A DNA stretch of 64,000 nt from Diogma glabrata (Eukaryota > Arthropoda > Insecta > Diptera > Cylindrotomidae), in contig OY856188.1 of assembly GCA_963693315.1 (NCBI GenBank), positions 156,105,334 to 156,169,333 on the forward strand. The letters run 5' to 3'. The notes under the pieces are model-generated. The model was not told the DNA's origin, searched no databases, and worked only from the letters and a program-made list of their open reading frames with translations. A program made the position numbers and the translations under genes. The stretch's first letter is position 1. Every line of letters begins with the position of its first letter. This document shows positions 55,690 through 64,000 of the stretch, one piece after another.

Positions 55690-57800
55690 ATTAAATCATT
55701 CGATTTAAGAAAATTCATAATAACCTTAAACGGTCGATAAATAAGGCAACAAAGATATGGCAACGTTATGAAGAAATTATTAGAAACATAAAGATACATT
55801 TCGACAATGGGGATTATGCTGAAAAACAAAAGATGTTGTCAATTTTACCGCAAGAAATGAAAATGCAGGAGATTCAAGATATATTTGGAAGTAATGCTAT
55901 GCGTCATTTGGTTGAAAAAAGTAAAACTCTACATAAATAGTATATTAAGAAACTAGTTTCATAATCGACGATTTTATCGCACGCAATCTGTTTAGAAAAC
56001 GACCCGCGCAGCGGGGAGTTTTCTAAAGGATAAGTGCGATAAAACGTCTTATGAAACGAGTTTTTTATACTATTTTTTCTATTTTGCATTTTTTGTCTTG
56101 AAATTTAAAAAAATGTGGATTTTATCAAAAAATATTCAATTTGAAATTTTGTTATTATTACTAATTATTTTAATTAATTAAAATAATTAACACTAATTTA
56201 GATATTCTTATTTATTTTATTTACATAATTATTCGTTTTAATGTTCACTGACGTTTGTATGACCAATGTGACCAACTTTGAAAGACAAAACTTTGCGTAT
56301 CGTAATGAAAGCCATTTCGATACGCATTTGGGTATCGAAATGACTTTATTTTAGACGCAAAATAGAAAAAATAATTTTCAGCATTCATCTGCGACGGATA
56401 AAAGAGGTGTATCTACAACAGATATAAATGTTGTGGAGCAGTTCTATAAAAGTGATGAAATCAGTAGATTATTGCCAAGCAAACGAGATGCAATATCTTT
56501 TAAAAAAGGAGATGAGCGCATAAAAACACAAAAGCGCTTATTGCTATGTACATTAAATGAAGCTTACTTATGTGGAGTTTAAAAATAAGTTTCCTGATGT
56601 GAAAATAGGATTTACTAAATTCACGTCCCTTCGACCACAAGAATGTATAAAATTATCCCAAGGAGTTCATAATGTGTGCGAGTGTACCATACATCAAAAT
56701 ATAAAACTAATGATTCAACACTCCAAGATGTCTTGGATTACTAATGCTGCTTTCCAAAATTATAAAACATTTAATGAATTTGTTTTATGTGGTAAATTAA
56801 CAGAAGATTATCATAATTTGAAGTGCAATGAATGTTTAGAAAAACTTCAACAACTGGAAGAAAAATTACTAAATGATTTTGACGTTAAAGGAATCCTTCA
56901 AGTCAAATATCTACAATGGAATACCACTGATCGATGCAATTTGGATACTTTAATAGAAACTGTAGAAGAATTTATGAAAAAATTTATTTACCGTTTACAA
57001 ATTTTGATACCACACAACTTTATATCAAATTATCAATCTACATTCATTGAGAAGAAAAAAAATTAGAAGCAGGAGAGTGCTGCGTTCAAGGGGATTTTTC
57101 TGAAAACTACGGCTTCATAATTCAGAATGCGGTTCAAGGCTATTATTATAATAATTCACAAGCTACTATTCATCCATTTGTCATTTATTTTAAAAGTGAC
57201 GCAAGTGGATATATACAGCACCGAAGTTTTATACTCATTTCGGATATAAACGATCACAACAGTACTACAGTCCATCTTTTCATTACAAAACTTATTGAAT
57301 TCATCAAAACGCATATAAATTCTAATATTACGAAAATAATTTATAACGCTGACGGTGCACGGTGCACCTTCTCAATACAAAAATAAACATAACCTAATTA
57401 ACTTATGCCACCATAAATAGACTTTAAGGTTGATGCTGAATGGCATTTTCATGCTACCAGCCATGGAAAGGGACCTTGTGATGGAATTGGTGGTACACTA
57501 AAGCGTGCTGCACACCGTTATATTATAGGGAGCAAAGATATTATTGATACACCAAAAAAACTTTTCGAATGGGCTTTAAAATGGGAATCTACCATGAACT
57601 TTGGATACGTCGATAAAAATGAATATCAATTAACAAAAAAAAATTACAAAATCTATATAAAAATGCGATTACTATAAGTGGAACTCAAAAATTTCATTCT
57701 TTTGTACCAGTGAATACTAAGACAATAAATGCAAAAATGTTTTCCAACTCAAAAGAAACTTTTGAATGTAAAATAAGTAAATAATTTTTAATAACTATAT
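55690..57800 (+). pseudogene. DDE-like transposase of an unnamed family, interrupted
   Basis: Coding pieces: IWQRYEEIIRNIKIHFDNGD, LPQEMKMQEIQDIFGSNAMR (about 55757-55935); then, after the insert at 55937-56375, SSATDKRGVSTTDINVVEQF, a long frame at 56557-57066 with KFPDVKIGFTKFTSLRPQEC and VHNVCECTIHQNIKLM; then VQGDFSENYGF (about 57091), TKIIYNADGA (about 57335) and WHFHATSHGKGPCDGIGGTL KR (57440-57500). The DFSENY, DGA and ATSHGKG..DG(I)GGT(L)KR blocks are, to my memory, a shared signature of many unannotated metazoan transposon proteins; acidic residues are placed as in a DDE nuclease. Frameshifts at about 56575, 57066 and 57360 make it non-functional. I do not assign a superfamily. Confidence 0.65.
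55937..56375. mobile_element. Palindromic insertion inside the transposase pseudogene
   Basis: The left part is a palindrome (about 55937-56078) whose arms pair gaaactagtttcataatcga with the tcttatgaaacgag side; the tip is cccgcgcagcgggg (56001-56014). The right part (56073-56375) has its own inverted ends, attttttctattttgc and gcaaaatagaaaaaat, and a stem gcgtatcg/cgatacgc at 56287 and 56310. Rejoining the flanks restores a plausible transposase order. Confidence 0.6.
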
Positions 57801-58250
57801 TTATTTTCACATATATAATTTGTATGATATTTTAAAAAATTTATTTAATAATAAAATATTTGTAATTTAATGTTAAAATACAATCTTTTACTTTATGATT
57901 CCATAATACGAACATAATACTTCTCCAGTCAAAAGTTCCTAAATAGATATAGTTATTTATACGGCTTTTTTGTTTGCAGTCGAGACTGTTCAATTATTTT
58001 TTATAAGAGTGACAAGTGACTACTAAAAGTGATAAACAAACATTTCATTTTTTTATGCCATCTAATACGAAGAAAATAATTGCAGAAGTGTTTTCCTATT
58101 CAAAAGAAACTTCTGTTTGTAAAATAAGTAAATCATTTTAACAATTGTATTTATTTTATTTATTGTACTACATATATAATTTTTATAATATTTTAAAAAG
58201 TTCATCTAATAATAAAATATTTGAAATTTAACATAAAAAAAATCTCTTAG
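57740..58250 (+). repeat. Imperfect direct duplication of the transposase 3' region
   Basis: 57740-57885 (ccaactcaaaagaaactttt, gtaaaataagtaaat, catatataattt) is repeated at about 58092-58245 with many differences. It is an old tandem duplication. Confidence 0.7.
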
Positions 58251-58889
58251 TTTATAACGCCATTTTTAAAATTTTCCTTCAGAACAAAAAAAACTGATTC
58301 CCGACAGTCATATGCACAACGAATTTTATCTTTAAAACGAAAAATAACGCGTGTCCTAAACTTTCACAAGTGGTTAGATATAAAATAAGCTTCAATTTGG
58401 TTAAAAAAAAAGGCTATGCCATCTTTTTTTCAATTGCACCATTTTTTTTAAAAAATTAACAGTGTAAATTTTTAAAAACTTTGTTCTGATACCTATTCAA
58501 CGACATATCATTTATGAAAATCGATTCAGCAGTTTCTCCACAATCGCTCGTTAAAATTGCACTCACATCACATAATAACAAAAAATTGAGGGGCACCCTG
58601 TGAAGACCCCTGGTCGAAAAAAAACCCCTGGTCGAAGAAAACATGTTTAAAAGAAAAGTTGATGTAATAATAAAACATTAGTTTAGGAATTAGCAAAATG
58701 CTTCTTCACAATTTGGAAATATATATCACTTATATTCCTTAAATCAGTTTTGATATTGATACTATTTTAATCATATTTTAAAATTTCGGTTGATTCTAAA
58801 AATTCTCTTTTAAATTGGTTTTTTTCATTTAACAAAACTTCTACAGAATCGAAATTATAGTGATCATTTTTACCTTCCTTAAATTTTTC
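58251..58889. other. AT-rich spacer
   Basis: No gene. A short direct repeat acccctggtcgaa occurs at 58607 and 58624. Confidence 0.5.
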
Positions 58890-58893
58890 TAAA

Positions 58894-59880
58894 TCATGTG
58901 AAACCAAAGAAGTTTGTCCATGTATAATGTATATCATTAGTATTTTTCGTATATTTCAATTGTTTAAAATTTATTGTTTTATTTTTAATTTGTTTTTTAA
59001 TATTAGGATTTTGACGGTTCATGACGGGATTAGGATTTTGACGGTTCATGTTTAGGATCATGTGCTGTTTGCTTCTTACAAGTAATTTCTTACTTGTTTG
59101 GTTGATATAGCAATTATTGCAAGGTGGATTACAATTTATTTTATGTATTACGTCAGATTTATCCCAAACATCTAAAACATCTTTTGTTTTTGTGAAATTT
59201 TTTTTTAATTTGTTAATTGGTTCCAAAGCAATATTAGTATTATAATTTTTAGAAATAGATTTTATTTCTCCTGATAAATGTTGAATATATTTAAATCCAT
59301 AATATAATTGTGTTGTTGTTTTTTAAAGGTTTTGTTCAGAAGTTTCTTCTATTAAAATTTTTCATGTAATGCCAATTTGATTACATTATTAATACCACTA
59401 ACAGGATAATTATTATTCCCTAATATATGTGTAGCTTTTTTATATTTTTAATAAGATGTTTTTTATTGCTAAGTCTTAACATTCTTTTGAAAAAGTTTAC
59501 TGCAACATTTTTTTCATAGAAAACGGATGTTTAGATTTAAAGTTTAAAACTCTTACACTTGCTGTTGGCTAACAATACAAAAAAGTAATTATTTTTTGAT
59601 TTACTCTTGTTAAAAGTAAGTCTAAAAAAGGTACCGAGTTGTTACTTTTAATTTCTGTTGTAAATTGTATTCTAGGATTAAAGTTATTTATTTGATGTAA
59701 ATTTTGATGAACTAATTCAACCGGAATATCTGTAAATTATATCATCCACGTATTTGTAAATAAAATTGGGGATTATGCATTAAGTTTGTAGTTTCAAACA
59801 ACTCTTCTAAAACTATATCCAAAAGTATCGGAGACAATGGATCACCCATTACCCAAACATCATATTAGTATCCGTCAAAC
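58894..59880 (-). pseudogene. Penelope-like element 3, RT end and GIY-YIG remnant
   Basis: The minus strand reads VMGDPLSPILLDIVLEELFE (about 59862-59800), equivalent to the MGSPLS RT block, then KYVDDIIY with the catalytic Asp-Asp (about 59755-59730), many frame breaks, and finally SDVIHKINCNPPCNNCYINQ TSKKLLVRSKQH (59155-59060), a GIY-YIG domain in which Tyr-Ile-Gly reads Tyr-Ile-Asn. The unit ttaggattttgacggttcat is tandemly duplicated at 59003-59050. A third, older Penelope lineage. Confidence 0.75.
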
Positions 59881-59889
59881 ATATGTAGG

Positions 59890-60405
59890 AGATTTTGTAC
59901 ATAGAAACAAACAAAATAGAAGATTATGATGCATCATGCAAGGATGTTAAGCTAAGGTTTTTGGACGTATGTCGAGTTTGCAAATCAAGCCGCCAACCGA
60001 AATTTGCACCCACATTAAGTACAAAATAGCTTACGTCCGTGCATCACATACTATTTTCACATAATATTCGCCGCAAGCAATATTTTTAAAAAAATTTGTT
60101 TCAAATCAAAATTAAAAATCTGCATAAATTTTTTAATAAAAACTTGTTGAACAAATAACTTTTGACCAAAACATTTTTTATTTCTTCAAACAAATGGTAC
60201 TACTATGACAACAAAAAATGACAAACATTTTGATTGGATTATGAAATTTTGAATAGAAAGGTTGCTTTGATAAAAAAATTTATTTGCTATATAATTTACA
60301 CAAATTTGAAAGGGTTTTCTGTTTTGGACGTAACTATGACAGTTAAATATAGGGTTAAAAAGTGATACTTTACGATCGCAAATTACAGTAATATAAAGAC
60401 TGTTT
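59890..60405 (-). repeat. Repeat X, copy 2 (partial)
   Basis: Reverse complement of 37262-37720: agctattttg, aatgtgggtgcaaat, attgcttgcgg, gtcatagt and cgtaaagt words keep the same order and spacing. No coding capacity recognised. Confidence 0.75.
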
Positions 60406-63909
<3,504 letters not shown>

Positions 63910-64000
63910 AAATAATAAATTTTTTGGGATAAAGCCAATAAATAAAACAATATTTTTAAAAAATTGTTTATCCAACAATTGTTTCGGTTTTTAATAAACC

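Overview
The window is AT-rich, intron-style eukaryotic DNA packed with decayed transposable elements. The mix of APE-type non-LTR retrotransposons (LINEs), Penelope-like elements, small TIR/foldback elements, one Helitron scrap and long AT-rich spacers suggests an insect, most likely a fly. That placement is inference from element types and base composition; no host gene here fixes the taxon. A 200-N gap lies at 4117-4316. I see no tRNA, rRNA or CRISPR.

Layout. 1-3095: LINE A copy 1, broken, running in from the left edge. 3096-3870: dispersed repeat Y. 5560-7834: the only strong host-gene candidate, a two-exon gene for a secreted protein with a signal peptide and roughly 75 Gly-Gly-His units; its intron holds a 449-bp piggyBac-type MITE. 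7936-9349 and 10259-12597: two long inverted-repeat elements; the second carries a duplicated, unidentified coding tail in both arms. 12598-18411: mostly empty AT-rich DNA, with a TTA-flanked MITE, a near-perfect foldback palindrome and one weak exon candidate. 18412-24393: LINE C, split by a 3.6-kb insertion with perfect 23-bp inverted ends; inside that insertion are antisense LINE tails, a duplicated RT fragment and a Helitron helicase remnant. 24540-25373: Penelope fragments, head to head. 25374-27113: a tandem-repeat element. 27114-32275: palindromic clusters, a hAT-like MITE, a TIR element interrupting a small ORF, and hairpins. 32276-36080: LINE A copy 2, minus strand. 36110-37720: repeat X. 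40235-40830: repeat Y with a nested hAT MITE that has an 8-bp target duplication. 40857-43830: an RTE-like LINE, minus strand. 43908-45685: double hairpin and a 1.24-kb foldback element. 45686-54048: a Penelope element split by LINE B, the best preserved element here, followed by a 2.5-kb inverted-repeat insertion and a second Penelope element. 54049-55378: second copy of the tandem-repeat element. 55690-57800: a decayed transposase of a widespread but poorly named family. 58890-60405: a third Penelope copy and repeat X copy 2, both minus strand. 63181-63906: a long (TA)n tract.

Nothing here works as an operon or pathway. The order of nesting does give a relative insertion history: Penelope is older than LINE B; LINE C is older than the 23-bp-TIR insertion; repeat Y is older than the hAT MITE; the 5727-7834 gene intron predates its piggyBac MITE. 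All element assignments rest on motifs read by eye.
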